Source of the DNA: Phenylobacterium sp. CCH9-H3
GTDB lineage: Bacteria > Pseudomonadota > Alphaproteobacteria > Caulobacterales > Caulobacteraceae
Direction: 5' to 3'
NCBI RefSeq assembly: GCF_001557235.1
Contig: NZ_LSJI01000045.1
Span: 1 to 56,837 of the forward strand
DNA: 56,837 nt
Shown: one piece after another, positions 43,818 through 52,071 of the stretch
Layout of the letters: each line of letters begins with the position of its first letter
Numbering within the stretch: the stretch's first letter is position 1
Program-made: the position numbers and the translations under genes
The notes under the pieces: generated by a model
What the model saw: the letters and a program-made list of their open reading frames with translations, nothing else
The model's database searches: none
What the model was told of the DNA's origin: nothing

Positions 43818-44579
43818 ATGCTGCTCCACGAGGACAAGGTGGCGCTGGTCACGGGTGGGGCGAGCGGCATTGGACGCGCGGCGGCTGTCGCCTTCGCCCG
43901 CGAGGGCGCTCGCGTGGTCATCGCCGACGTCGCCGTCGAGGCTGGTCTCGAGACGGCGCAGGCGATCAAGGCGGCCGGCGGTGATGCGCTCTTCGTGGAG
44001 GTCGACTTGCTGCGCCCCGAGGACATCCGGCAGATGGTGGCGACCACCGTGGCCGCCTTCGGTCGCCTGGATGTAGCCTTCAACAACGCCGGCCATCGCG
44101 GCGGCGCCACGACGGTCGTCGACTGCGACCTTGAGGAGTGGGATCTCGTCATGGGTCTCAACCTCCGGGCCGTGTGGCTCTGCATGAAGTACGAGATCCC
44201 GGAGATGCTGAAGGCGGGCGGCGGGGCGATCGTCAACACCGCCTCCGGCATGGCCAACTTCGCCGGACCCAGCTTCGCATCCTACGCAACCTCGAAGGCT
44301 GGCGTGCTCGGTCTGACGCGCGCCGCGGCGGTGGATTTCGGACCCTTGGGGATTCGCGTGAACGCGCTTCTTCCCGGCGCCACCGACACGGCCATGTTGC
44401 GTGCGACGATGCAGGATGCTGTCCCGCAATCCTCGTCGTCCATGACCCGGATCCCGCTTCGCCGCTATAGCGCCGCGGAGGAACAGGCCGAGGCGGCGGT
44501 CTGGCTCGCCTCCGAGCGGGCCTCATTCATCACCGGCGCGCAGCTGGTCTCAGACGGGGGCGCCACCGCGTTGCGCTGA
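43818..44579 (+). CDS. short-chain dehydrogenase/reductase
   Basis: The 253-aa classical SDR shows the NAD(P) motif TGGASGIG (13-20), NNAG near 90, the catalytic serine in NTASGM and YATSK (Tyr and Lys). It ends with ITGAQLVSDGGAT, typical of the FabG-like subgroup. An acidic residue after strand 2 (VVIADVAVE) favours NAD over NADP. A weak AGGGAACGAAG precedes the ATG. It follows the MFS gene and would oxidise an alcohol or reduce a ketone on the imported compound. Confidence 0.9.
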   Translation: MLLHEDKVALVTGGASGIGRAAAVAFAREGARVVIADVAVEAGLETAQAIKAAGGDALFVEVDLLRPEDIRQMVATTVAAFGRLDVAFNNAGHRGGATTVVDCDLEEWDLVMGLNLRAVWLCMKYEIPEMLKAGGGAIVNTASGMANFAGPSFASYATSKAGVLGLTRAAAVDFGPLGIRVNALLPGATDTAMLRATMQDAVPQSSSSMTRIPLRRYSAAEEQAEAAVWLASERASFITGAQLVSDGGATALR

Positions 44580-44787
44580 CGCGCCATCGGCTCCGGACAG
44601 CACTGACCTATTACCCACTCATAACTGCTCGTGACGGCCCACGCCCTGCACTCGACCTCCTTCGAGCCAATTGACCATCCCTACAGTCGTGTTTGTATCG
44701 ACGGGGAAATACGGACGCGCCAGAGAGCGTCTAATTCGAACGCCAAATGGATCCCGGCGGGAGCCGGAAATGCGGGGGAGGGCGGTC

Positions 44788-46035
44788 ATGAGATCGACAT
44801 GGGTAAGTGGCGGCTTGGCGATGCTCGTCGCTGCTGCGTCAACACTTGCCTCTGCGGCGGGTGGACCGGCTCAGGCCGCAGGCGCCACGGCGCCGCGGCC
44901 CGAAGCCCTGCCACGCGGGAGAGACCCGGGCCGCGGCGCCTGGAGGCTGGTCGCGCCCGAGAAGCTCGCGGCTGAGTGCAAGCTGGACCTCGCGGCGCTG
45001 AAGCGCGCGGAGGCTACGATCGGAGCGCCGTTCGCGGTCGTGCGCTATGGCAAGCTCTGTTACGAGTACTATCCCAGCGGCCGCGACGCCTCGACCCACG
45101 TCTTCTCCGCGAGCAAGACGCTTGGCGCGCTGGCGGTCGGCGCGGCGATCCAGCAGAGCAAGCCGATACCCGTCACGAGCGTCCGCAAGCAGGGACCGCT
45201 GCAGGAATTCCAGCGGATCGATCATTGGCTGGATGACTTCGCCTTCCACCGCGACGCCACCGTGGCCCACGTTCTGGGCTCGGTGGCGGCGGCGTCGGCG
45301 GATCTCACATATCCGAACCGCGAGTGGCGCTACGACACCCGCGGTCTCGAGGCGCTCAACCGCATGAGCGACGTCATCAACCTGGTCGTCGCGCAGGACC
45401 GCCCGCGGCTCGGGAACAACATCGGCGAGTTCTGGACCCGCCACTTCGCTGCGCCGCTTGGCCTGGAGAACTCGACCTGGGGCGACAGCAACGACACCAA
45501 GATCTTCGGCTACAGCTGGAACGCCACGGTCCGCGACATGGCGCGGGTAGGCCTGCTGATGCTCAACGGCGGTGTCTGGAACGGCGAGCGGATCATCGAC
45601 GAGCAGTTCCTCTACGACCTGTCTCACCCGGCCTTCGAGGACGGAAATCCCATCTACGGCTATCTCGCCTGGCTGAATGGGCCCGATGATTGCGCGCCCA
45701 AGCCGGTCCACCGGCGCTATCCCCACGGCCCCGTCTCGGGCGCCCCAGATTGCCTCGACCCGGCGGGTTGCGCGCAGACGCACGACGACGGCGTCTTCGC
45801 AGCCTCCGGCGCGCGAGGACAGTACATCGGCGTCCACCGCGGCCTGGACATGGTTCTGGTCGTGAAGGACCTGGGCGATCCGCAAAAGGCCAAGGACGGC
45901 TTCGTCTGGGCCGCGATCCGCCCCGCCGTGCTGGCCCACGACAAGGTCTATGCAGGCGACGAAGCGGGCTTCTGCAAGGCCTACGCCAGGGGGGACTATG
46001 CGCCCGATCTGAGGCGTTGGCCGGGCGGCCGATAA
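44788..46035 (+). CDS. exported beta-lactamase-fold serine hydrolase (family VIII esterase-like)
   Basis: The 415-aa protein has a signal peptide (to about 31) and a class-C beta-lactamase fold. The SxxK motif is Ser107-Ala-Ser-Lys110 (FSASK), a candidate base Tyr lies in WRYDTRG, and the domain ends with a GVHRGLDMVLVV strand. ATG 44788 is favoured because GGGGGAGGG lies 8 nt upstream; an ATG at 44770 is possible. Family VIII members hydrolyse esters more often than beta-lactams. A relative follows 9 nt downstream. The 208-nt gap before it holds no 20-bp repeat. Confidence 0.82.
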   Translation: MRSTWVSGGLAMLVAAASTLASAAGGPAQAAGATAPRPEALPRGRDPGRGAWRLVAPEKLAAECKLDLAALKRAEATIGAPFAVVRYGKLCYEYYPSGRDASTHVFSASKTLGALAVGAAIQQSKPIPVTSVRKQGPLQEFQRIDHWLDDFAFHRDATVAHVLGSVAAASADLTYPNREWRYDTRGLEALNRMSDVINLVVAQDRPRLGNNIGEFWTRHFAAPLGLENSTWGDSNDTKIFGYSWNATVRDMARVGLLMLNGGVWNGERIIDEQFLYDLSHPAFEDGNPIYGYLAWLNGPDDCAPKPVHRRYPHGPVSGAPDCLDPAGCAQTHDDGVFAASGARGQYIGVHRGLDMVLVVKDLGDPQKAKDGFVWAAIRPAVLAHDKVYAGDEAGFCKAYARGDYAPDLRRWPGGR

Positions 46036-46044
46036 GACGGCGCC

Positions 46045-47310
46045 ATGAACCTGGACCGACGCCACCTTCTGCTCGCCGCTACGGTCGGCGCCCTTTCCTC
46101 GACGCGGGTCGCGTACGCCCAGCCGCGTGTGGAACCCGAGGCGGTAGGCTTCAGCGCCCGCAAGCTCGCGGCGCTCGACGCCGGAATGCAGGCCTTCATC
46201 GACCGCGGCCAGCTCGCCGGCGTCACGACCCTGGTCGCACGCCACGGCAAGGTCGTGCACCGGGCGGCGCAGGGTTACGCGGACGTGGTGGCGCAGACGC
46301 CCCTTGCCGAGGACGCAATCTTCCGGATCGCCTCGATGACAAAGTGTGTCGTCGGCGTGGCGATGATGATGTTCTACGAGGCGGGCAAATGGCGGCTCGA
46401 CGACACCGTCGAGACCCATATTCCACAGTTCAAAGGTCTCAAGGTCAGGGCCGTCGATGGGTTCATCGACGCGCAGGTCCGCCCCATGACCATGCGCCAG
46501 CTGGTCAGCCACTCGGCGGGCTTTGATGGGGCCGGCGGTTCCACCCTGCAGGCCCCGGCTGTCGAAACGCCGCAACCGTCGCGGGGGGCGGAGCGAATGA
46601 TCGAACGGCTGGCCCAGCAGCCGCTCGCCTTCCAGCCGGGCACTGATTGGCGATACGGTCCTGGAGCCAGCATCCAGGGTTACCTCATCGAGAAGTGGTC
46701 GGGGATGACCCTCGACCAGTTCTTCCGCACACGGATCTTTGCGCCGCTGCAGATGGAGGACACCGGCTACTATGTTCCCGCCGCCAAGGCCGCGCGGGTC
46801 GTGAAGATGCACGCGTTCGGCCCGGACGGTCGTCTGGGGCTGGCCGACTTCAAGGACGATCCGGTCCGCGTGCCCGCCGCCTACTCCGGCTCGAGTGGCC
46901 TGTTGTCGACAGCGCAGGATTTCTGGCGGTTCGCCCAGATGCTGGCCAACGGCGGCGAACTGGACGGCGTAAGGCTCCTTGCCCCGGCGAGCACCCGGCT
47001 GATGCGCCAAAACCTGCTGCCGCCGGAGGTGAAGGTCGACCTCTATGGGCCGAGCCAGGAAGGGGTCGGCTTTGGGATCGACTTCGCCGTGATGTTCGAT
47101 CCGGGCGCCTCGCGGTCGCCGATGGGCAAGGGCAGCCATTGGTGGGGCGGCGGCTACGGCACCTGGTTCTGGATCGATCCGACCCATGATGTCGTGGCGG
47201 TCACGCTCATCCAGTGTCTGCGTGGGAGCATCCCGAACGCGGGCGCACCACCGCTACGCGATGTCCTGCCGAGGCTCGTCTACGGCGCCCTCGAGACCCC
47301 CCGCGCGTGA
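46045..47310 (+). CDS. exported beta-lactamase-fold serine hydrolase (family VIII esterase-like)
   Basis: The 421-aa protein begins MNLDRRHLLLAATVGALS, a Tat-like signal. The catalytic Ser97-Met-Thr-Lys100 (ASMTK) and Tyr of WRYGPG are clear, with HSAGF between them and the HWWGGGYGTWF region standing for the third motif. This fits EstB-type family VIII esterases. It starts 9 nt after the preceding hydrolase and surely shares its transcript. The two differ in sequence and export route, so they may act on different bonds. Confidence 0.86.
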   Translation: MNLDRRHLLLAATVGALSSTRVAYAQPRVEPEAVGFSARKLAALDAGMQAFIDRGQLAGVTTLVARHGKVVHRAAQGYADVVAQTPLAEDAIFRIASMTKCVVGVAMMMFYEAGKWRLDDTVETHIPQFKGLKVRAVDGFIDAQVRPMTMRQLVSHSAGFDGAGGSTLQAPAVETPQPSRGAERMIERLAQQPLAFQPGTDWRYGPGASIQGYLIEKWSGMTLDQFFRTRIFAPLQMEDTGYYVPAAKAARVVKMHAFGPDGRLGLADFKDDPVRVPAAYSGSSGLLSTAQDFWRFAQMLANGGELDGVRLLAPASTRLMRQNLLPPEVKVDLYGPSQEGVGFGIDFAVMFDPGASRSPMGKGSHWWGGGYGTWFWIDPTHDVVAVTLIQCLRGSIPNAGAPPLRDVLPRLVYGALETPRA

Positions 47311-47357
47311 TGCGGCCGCCCCGCGCCAGGCAGCACGCGCGGCCTTCGGGCGGGATC

Positions 47358-48209
47358 TCAGGCCGCGGCGTGGAAGGAGCCGCCGCCGTTGCGGCCCCGC
47401 CACTCGCTCCAGAGCTTGAGGTACCAAAGGAATAGCTCTCGCTGCGTCGCGATCCCGAGGCGCGCGTAGGCCCGCTTGCGATAGGTGAGCACGGTTTCCT
47501 GGCTGATGCTCAGGTCGAGGGAGATGCCGAGCGAACTCATCCCATAGATCGCTCTGCTGCAGACCTCCGCCTCGCGGCGGGGCATGCGCGGCATTTGCTC
47601 GGTGATGCAGGATTCAATTTCGGCCAGTGACGTCAGGGCGATGGCCGCGTTCGGACCTTCCCATGCGATGTTGATGTGTTTGGCGATCAGGGCGAACAGC
47701 GCGCCGGCTACGGTTTCGACCCGCTGCAGTTCTTCGGGCGAGAAGGAACCCGTCTTGGCGGAGCGCAGGACGCTCAGGCTCACGAACCCGCCTTCGCCGC
47801 GCGCACAGATCAGGACCCGGTCGCGAATGTCGGTCTGGCCATAGACCACGTCTCGGAGCGTCTGGTCCGGCAGGTGCGGGATGTCCGTTCGGACGGTGGC
47901 GATGTCAGCGTCAGTCAGCTTGGCCTGGGCTTCCTTGAGCGTGGGATCCCGTCGCCAGAGGCCGTCCTTCAGATAGATCGAGGTCTGCTCGTGCGCCTGG
48001 TTGGTGCCGTCTAGGCTTGCGGCCGTCACCTCGGCCAGGTTGTCGGCGGTCAGGTAGAAGACGGCGGCATGTTCCGCGCCGCAGATGCTGTTGAGGAACT
48101 CCAGGAGCCTGGGGCCGAAGTGCGGCTCGCCAACCGCAGCGATCAGCGCCGGCAGGTGGATCTGCAGCGCTTCAGAGGTCGACGTGTGTCCACCCTCGGG
48201 GACTTCCAT
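47358..48209 (-). CDS. LuxR-type transcriptional regulator (copy 2)
   Basis: The 283-aa protein (ATG 48209 next to GGGAGGAAGG) is a full-length paralogue of the regulator at 36132. It has the same sensory-domain blocks (HAAVFYLTADNL, YLKDGLWRRDPT, VVYGQTDIRDRVLIC, ITLTSLAEIESC-like segment) and a nearly identical helix-turn-helix (SLDLSISQETVLTYRKRAYARLGI). Near-identical recognition helices imply that both proteins read the same DNA site, while sensory-domain differences could tune them to different ligands. The gap upstream carries one 20-bp repeat, 234 nt from this start and 139 nt from the divergent LuxE-like gene. Confidence 0.85.
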   Translation of the reverse strand: MEVPEGGHTSTSEALQIHLPALIAAVGEPHFGPRLLEFLNSICGAEHAAVFYLTADNLAEVTAASLDGTNQAHEQTSIYLKDGLWRRDPTLKEAQAKLTDADIATVRTDIPHLPDQTLRDVVYGQTDIRDRVLICARGEGGFVSLSVLRSAKTGSFSPEELQRVETVAGALFALIAKHINIAWEGPNAAIALTSLAEIESCITEQMPRMPRREAEVCSRAIYGMSSLGISLDLSISQETVLTYRKRAYARLGIATQRELFLWYLKLWSEWRGRNGGGSFHAAA

Positions 48210-48582
48210 CCTTCCTCCCAACCGGGACTGTACCTCGCCCCTTGGCAGATGCCGCACACATCGGCGCCAAGCACGCCGCCGCCGTCCGGTTCCAGTGAGA
48301 TTATTGGGGCTTAGGCCCTTTCGCTCAAGCGCGACGCGGGCCCAGGACCGCGGCGAAGCATCACATCCTGGAGAGGCGCGGCGTCTCGGCAACACCTGCC
48401 ACGACCCCCGGTTGTGAAGCCCACTCGCGGCACTGTCCCGGCCGATGGTGACATACCCCCAGGGGCCCCGGGCCTAGACCGTTTTCAGTCGCTCGACCTC
48501 TGCTCGGATCGCGCCCTGCACGTCGCGCTCGGCGGGGCCGGGCAAGAGCGCAGACCAGCTTGATGATCCGGGAGCCACTTTG
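48210..48582. other. divergent promoter region
   Basis: This 373-nt gap between the LuxR copy-2 and LuxE-like genes holds one 20-bp repeat (48434-48453). No other gene is evident. Confidence 0.5.
48434..48453. promoter_or_regulatory. 20-bp inverted repeat, site 15
   Basis: TGTCCC-N8-GTGACA, in the divergent gap between the LuxR copy-2 and LuxE-like genes: 139 nt from the LuxE-like ATG, 234 nt from the regulator ATG. Confidence 0.68.
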
Positions 48583-49956
48583 ATGAGTGTTGTGTCGTCT
48601 GCAGGGGCCGCCACGGCCGCGGTGGATCGGATCCGCGAATATATCGACACGGAGGACCCCTTCGCTTATGGCGGCGAGGAGATCGACGCCCTGCAGATGC
48701 AGGCGATCCGGGAGCTCTTCCTCCTACGCCGCGGGCAGATCGGCATCCTCGACCAGCGGGCGCGGGAGGTCGGCGTCGAGGAAATCAAGCGGCCTGACGA
48801 TCTCGTGCCGCTGCTGTTCGCGCACCAGACCTACAAGAGCTATCCCGAGACGTTCATCCGCAACAAGCAGTGGGCGCTGATGAACCGCTGGCTGGAGACG
48901 CTGTCGACCCACAAGGTCAATGTCGATGTCTCCGGCGTGACCGACACCGAGAGCTGGCTTGCGACGCTGGCGGACCACGGCCACATCCTCGTGCCCTCGA
49001 GCGGCACCTCCGGGAAGACCTCCTTCCTCAATCGGACGCGGAAGGACCTGGAAACCGCTTGCGAAAGCGTGGTCCACAACATCGCGATCAGCCAGGGCCT
49101 GACCGCCGGCGCCCAGAACATGCCGGTGTTCATGATCGGGCCGAGCACCGGGCAGTACATCTTCGTCGACCTCATGCACTCGGTGGCGAAGTCCTACGGC
49201 CGTCCAGGCGCCGTCTATTGGCTCTCGGACCGCGCGATCAGCGAGGCCGACACCCAGCGCCAGGGCGAACTGCGGCGGAAGATGATGGACGGCAGCGCGA
49301 CCCCCGGCGAGCTGAAGGAGCTCGAGCAGGCGGCGCGGGCTCGGCAGGAGGAGATGCAACGCTCCATCGCCGAGCTGGCCGACGCGCTGATCAGACACAA
49401 GGACGAGCCGGTGCTGATCGTCGGGCTCTGGTTCCCGCTGTTCCTGCTCATGGAAGAGGCGCACCGTCGCGGGCTCAAGGACGGTGAGCTGCACCCGCAG
49501 TCGACCATCTTCTCCGGCGGCGGAAGCAAGGGCGTGACGCTCCCCGACGACTATCGCGAGCAGCTCAGCCGCTTCTTCGGCGTCGACAGTTCGCGCTACT
49601 ACATCCCCTACGGGATGGTGGAGATGCTCACCGGCTTCCTCGGTTGCAACGAGGGCCGCTATCACTGTCCGCCGTGGGTCAAGATGCTCATCCTGGACAA
49701 GGAAGGCGAGCATCTGCTCGAGCCTGTGGACGGACAGGTGGAAGGCCGCTTCGCCTTCCTCGACTTGGCCGTCGAGGGCCGATGGGGCGGCATCATCACG
49801 GGCGACAAGGTGACGGTCGACTACCGGCCCTGCGCCTGCGGGCGGCCCAGTCCAGGCGTGACCAGCGTCGCGCGATACTCGGATCTCGCCGGTGGAGACG
49901 ACAAGCTGAGCTGCGCCGGGACTATGGCCAGCTACGTTCGTGGGGAGATCGCGTGA
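48583..49956 (+). CDS. LuxE-type acyl-protein synthetase
   Basis: The 457-aa protein has an ANL-type adenylation signature, PSSGTSGKTSFLNR (138-151), plus YYIPYGMVE and GDKVTVDYRPCACGRPSPG near the end. Those features and the downstream LuxC partner fit LuxE, which activates a carboxylic acid as an acyl-adenylate and hands it on as a thioester. ATG 48583 has GGGAG 9 nt upstream; a TTG at 48580 adds one residue. The stop overlaps the LuxC-like start (TGATG). No luciferase genes are nearby, so the role is acid activation, not light. Confidence 0.87.
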   Translation: MSVVSSAGAATAAVDRIREYIDTEDPFAYGGEEIDALQMQAIRELFLLRRGQIGILDQRAREVGVEEIKRPDDLVPLLFAHQTYKSYPETFIRNKQWALMNRWLETLSTHKVNVDVSGVTDTESWLATLADHGHILVPSSGTSGKTSFLNRTRKDLETACESVVHNIAISQGLTAGAQNMPVFMIGPSTGQYIFVDLMHSVAKSYGRPGAVYWLSDRAISEADTQRQGELRRKMMDGSATPGELKELEQAARARQEEMQRSIAELADALIRHKDEPVLIVGLWFPLFLLMEEAHRRGLKDGELHPQSTIFSGGGSKGVTLPDDYREQLSRFFGVDSSRYYIPYGMVEMLTGFLGCNEGRYHCPPWVKMLILDKEGEHLLEPVDGQVEGRFAFLDLAVEGRWGGIITGDKVTVDYRPCACGRPSPGVTSVARYSDLAGGDDKLSCAGTMASYVRGEIA

Positions 49957-51374
49957 TGAACGTCGTGGTCAATCCCGAGGCCCTGGAAACGGGCGCCGAG
50001 CGGCTGCGGGTTCCGCACGTGGTCGCCGGCCGGATCGTCGAGGACTATGCGCTGGAGTTCCCGGCCTCGGCCTCCAGCCCCGCCTTCACGACGCCGGCGC
50101 TCGACCTGGACGGCCTCGTGCATCCGCGCAGCCAATTGCCCCCGGCCTACGGGCTGAGCATGAGCGAGGTGATCGACTTCCTCGTGGAGACCGGCGAGCG
50201 CCTGGCGCTTGACCGGAACCCGTGGTTGCAGGCGGCCATCGAGGTCACCTCGAAGTTTAATCCGCTCGACCGCCGCGTGATCGAAAACATCTACCGCACG
50301 CTGCCGGCGCACTTCGATCGCAAGGCGCTGGAGTTCGAAGTCGAGCAGACCCTGGGCGGCGCGGCCGTCACCGACGGCTGGAAGGAGGTCGTCGACTACA
50401 GCGGCCGCACGGTCCGCGTACGCGCCTTCCCGCCACGCCTGGTTCACATCCTGGCCGGCAATACGCCAAGCGTCGCTGGCGCCAGCATCGCCCGCGGCGC
50501 GCTGACCAAGGGCGTCAACGTCCTGAAGTTGCCTTCAAACGACCTCGTCACCGCGTCGGCGATCCTGCGCACCATGGCGGAGATCGATCCCGAGCATCCG
50601 GTGCTGCGTTCCTTCTCGGCGGTGTACTGGCGCGGTGGCGACGGGAGCGTCGAGAACATCCTCTACCGGCCGCAGTACTTCGACAAGATTGTGGTCTGGG
50701 GCGGCGAGTCCGCGGTCCGCAACGTCATCAAGTACCTCGGCCCGGGCATCTCCATGGTGGCCTTCGACCCGAAGGTCTCGATCTCAATGATCGGGCGCGA
50801 AGCGCATGCGTCCGAAGACGCGCTGCGACTGGCGGTGGAACTGTCGGCCGAGGATGTCCAGCTTCTTGACCAGGAGGCCTGCGCCTCCAGCCGATTCCAG
50901 TTCGTGGAAGGCACGCCCGAGGAAGTCGATCGCTACTGTGCGCGCCTGTCCGACGCGCTGCATGTGGATCGGGCTTCAGGTTCGGCCTGTTCCGTGCCGC
51001 CGCCGCCCGAGGTGGTCGAGGAGGTGGCCGCGCTTCGGATGTTCGAGCCCATGTACAAGGCCTGGGGCGACACCAACGGCGGTGGCCTTGTGCTCCGCTC
51101 GCCGGAGCCGGTGACCTTCCATCCGACCGGGAAGGTCGTCAACGTGATCCCCGTGAACGACATCCGTGACGCGGTGTCGTTCGCCAACCCGGCCACCCAG
51201 ACCGTCGGCGTCTGGCCGCCGGAGCGGAAGGCGGAAGTGCGCGATCTGCTGTGCGCCGCCGGCGTGCAGCGTGTCGTCGCGCTGGGCATGGGCGAAATGA
51301 TGCTGCCCGGCTTGCCGCACGATGGCTTCCTGCCGCTCCACCGGTTCATGAACTGGGTGGCGGACGAGGGCTAG
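49956..51374 (+). CDS. LuxC-type acyl-CoA/acyl-protein reductase
   Basis: The 472-aa protein carries the nucleotide-site region LAGNTPSVAGASIARGALT (167-185) and LPSNDLVTASAI. The catalytic Cys309 is in QEACASSRFQF, matching the LuxC and aldehyde-dehydrogenase active-site region. Paired with the LuxE-like protein it should reduce an activated acid to an aldehyde with NADPH. GGGGAG precedes the ATG. A second LuxC homologue starts at 593 at the other end of the window, without a LuxE partner in view. Confidence 0.9.
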   Translation: MNVVVNPEALETGAERLRVPHVVAGRIVEDYALEFPASASSPAFTTPALDLDGLVHPRSQLPPAYGLSMSEVIDFLVETGERLALDRNPWLQAAIEVTSKFNPLDRRVIENIYRTLPAHFDRKALEFEVEQTLGGAAVTDGWKEVVDYSGRTVRVRAFPPRLVHILAGNTPSVAGASIARGALTKGVNVLKLPSNDLVTASAILRTMAEIDPEHPVLRSFSAVYWRGGDGSVENILYRPQYFDKIVVWGGESAVRNVIKYLGPGISMVAFDPKVSISMIGREAHASEDALRLAVELSAEDVQLLDQEACASSRFQFVEGTPEEVDRYCARLSDALHVDRASGSACSVPPPPEVVEEVAALRMFEPMYKAWGDTNGGGLVLRSPEPVTFHPTGKVVNVIPVNDIRDAVSFANPATQTVGVWPPERKAEVRDLLCAAGVQRVVALGMGEMMLPGLPHDGFLPLHRFMNWVADEG

Positions 51375-51400
51375 AGGCCCGACCGGCGGCAACGGCGCCA

Positions 51401-51868
51401 TCAGGACGCCTGTGGCTGTCGAGCCCTCGTCAGCCAGTGGCTTGCGACGGCGATGAGCGCCATCGTCGCCAGGACGAGGATATCCTGGACCTGCTCGTTC
51501 GCCGTCCAGGTTTGGGGGTAGGCGGGCAGGGCGCGCATGGCCATTTGCTGGCCGGCCTGAACCCCCAAGGCGACGCCGAAGACCCACGGCGTTCCGCGCC
51601 AGCGGCAGGCGAGCGCGACTGCGGCGACCGCGTAGAGCGCGATCTGGACGAAGCCAGCCCCAACCTGAACGGTCGACATCTGCTCGATGAGCGGCGTGAA
51701 CCGGTGAACACTGTCGCCGGCGGTTGCTCCGTCCGTCCGTTCGGCCAACCCGGGTTGTCCGGACCGGTGGCCGAACACCATGAGAGCAACGGGCAACTGC
51801 AGGAGGCAGTAGAGGCCGGCGACCCCCGCCAAGGTCAGCCGGATGAACGTTGACGAACTCTGGTGCAT
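51401..51868 (-). CDS. small integral membrane protein, unknown
   Basis: I do not recognise this 155-aa protein. It has four hydrophobic stretches (about 9-30, 65-85, 88-108 and 128-145) with short polar loops, and no signal-like cleavage site. ATG 51868 has GGAGGG upstream; the longer upstream open frame has no better start. It converges with the LuxC-like gene (26 nt between stops) and may be a membrane partner of a neighbour or unrelated. Confidence 0.65.
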   Translation of the reverse strand: MHQSSSTFIRLTLAGVAGLYCLLQLPVALMVFGHRSGQPGLAERTDGATAGDSVHRFTPLIEQMSTVQVGAGFVQIALYAVAAVALACRWRGTPWVFGVALGVQAGQQMAMRALPAYPQTWTANEQVQDILVLATMALIAVASHWLTRARQPQAS

Positions 51869-52071
51869 GAGACCCTCCAGCGCCCAGCGCGAGCGGCGCC
51901 GCGGCGCGACCCAGGCCCGCATCGCTTCCTCAGGCGAACGTTGATCCAGGGAGCTTGGCCAATCTGCGTGCAGCCGTGATGCAGATCGCTTGCCTTGAGG
52001 GCGCCGGATGCAGCGCGGCTGGCGCTCCAAGTGGGCGTCGGACGGTTGCGCTCGGAGCGCGCGGCGCCGTC
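51869..52071. other. intergenic region, nothing recognised
   Basis: This 203-nt gap lies between two minus-strand genes. No operator repeat, RNA or convincing coding sequence is visible. Confidence 0.5.

Noticed and set aside
44839..47187. 782-aa open frame on the minus strand
   Set aside because: It is antisense to two clear beta-lactamase-fold genes with SxxK motifs. Long antisense frames are expected in GC-rich DNA; its translation is Arg/Gly/Ala/Pro-rich with no family motif.
48583..51374. Bioluminescence operon
   Set aside because: Only LuxE and LuxC homologues are present; no luciferase subunits or LuxD-type transferase are in the window.
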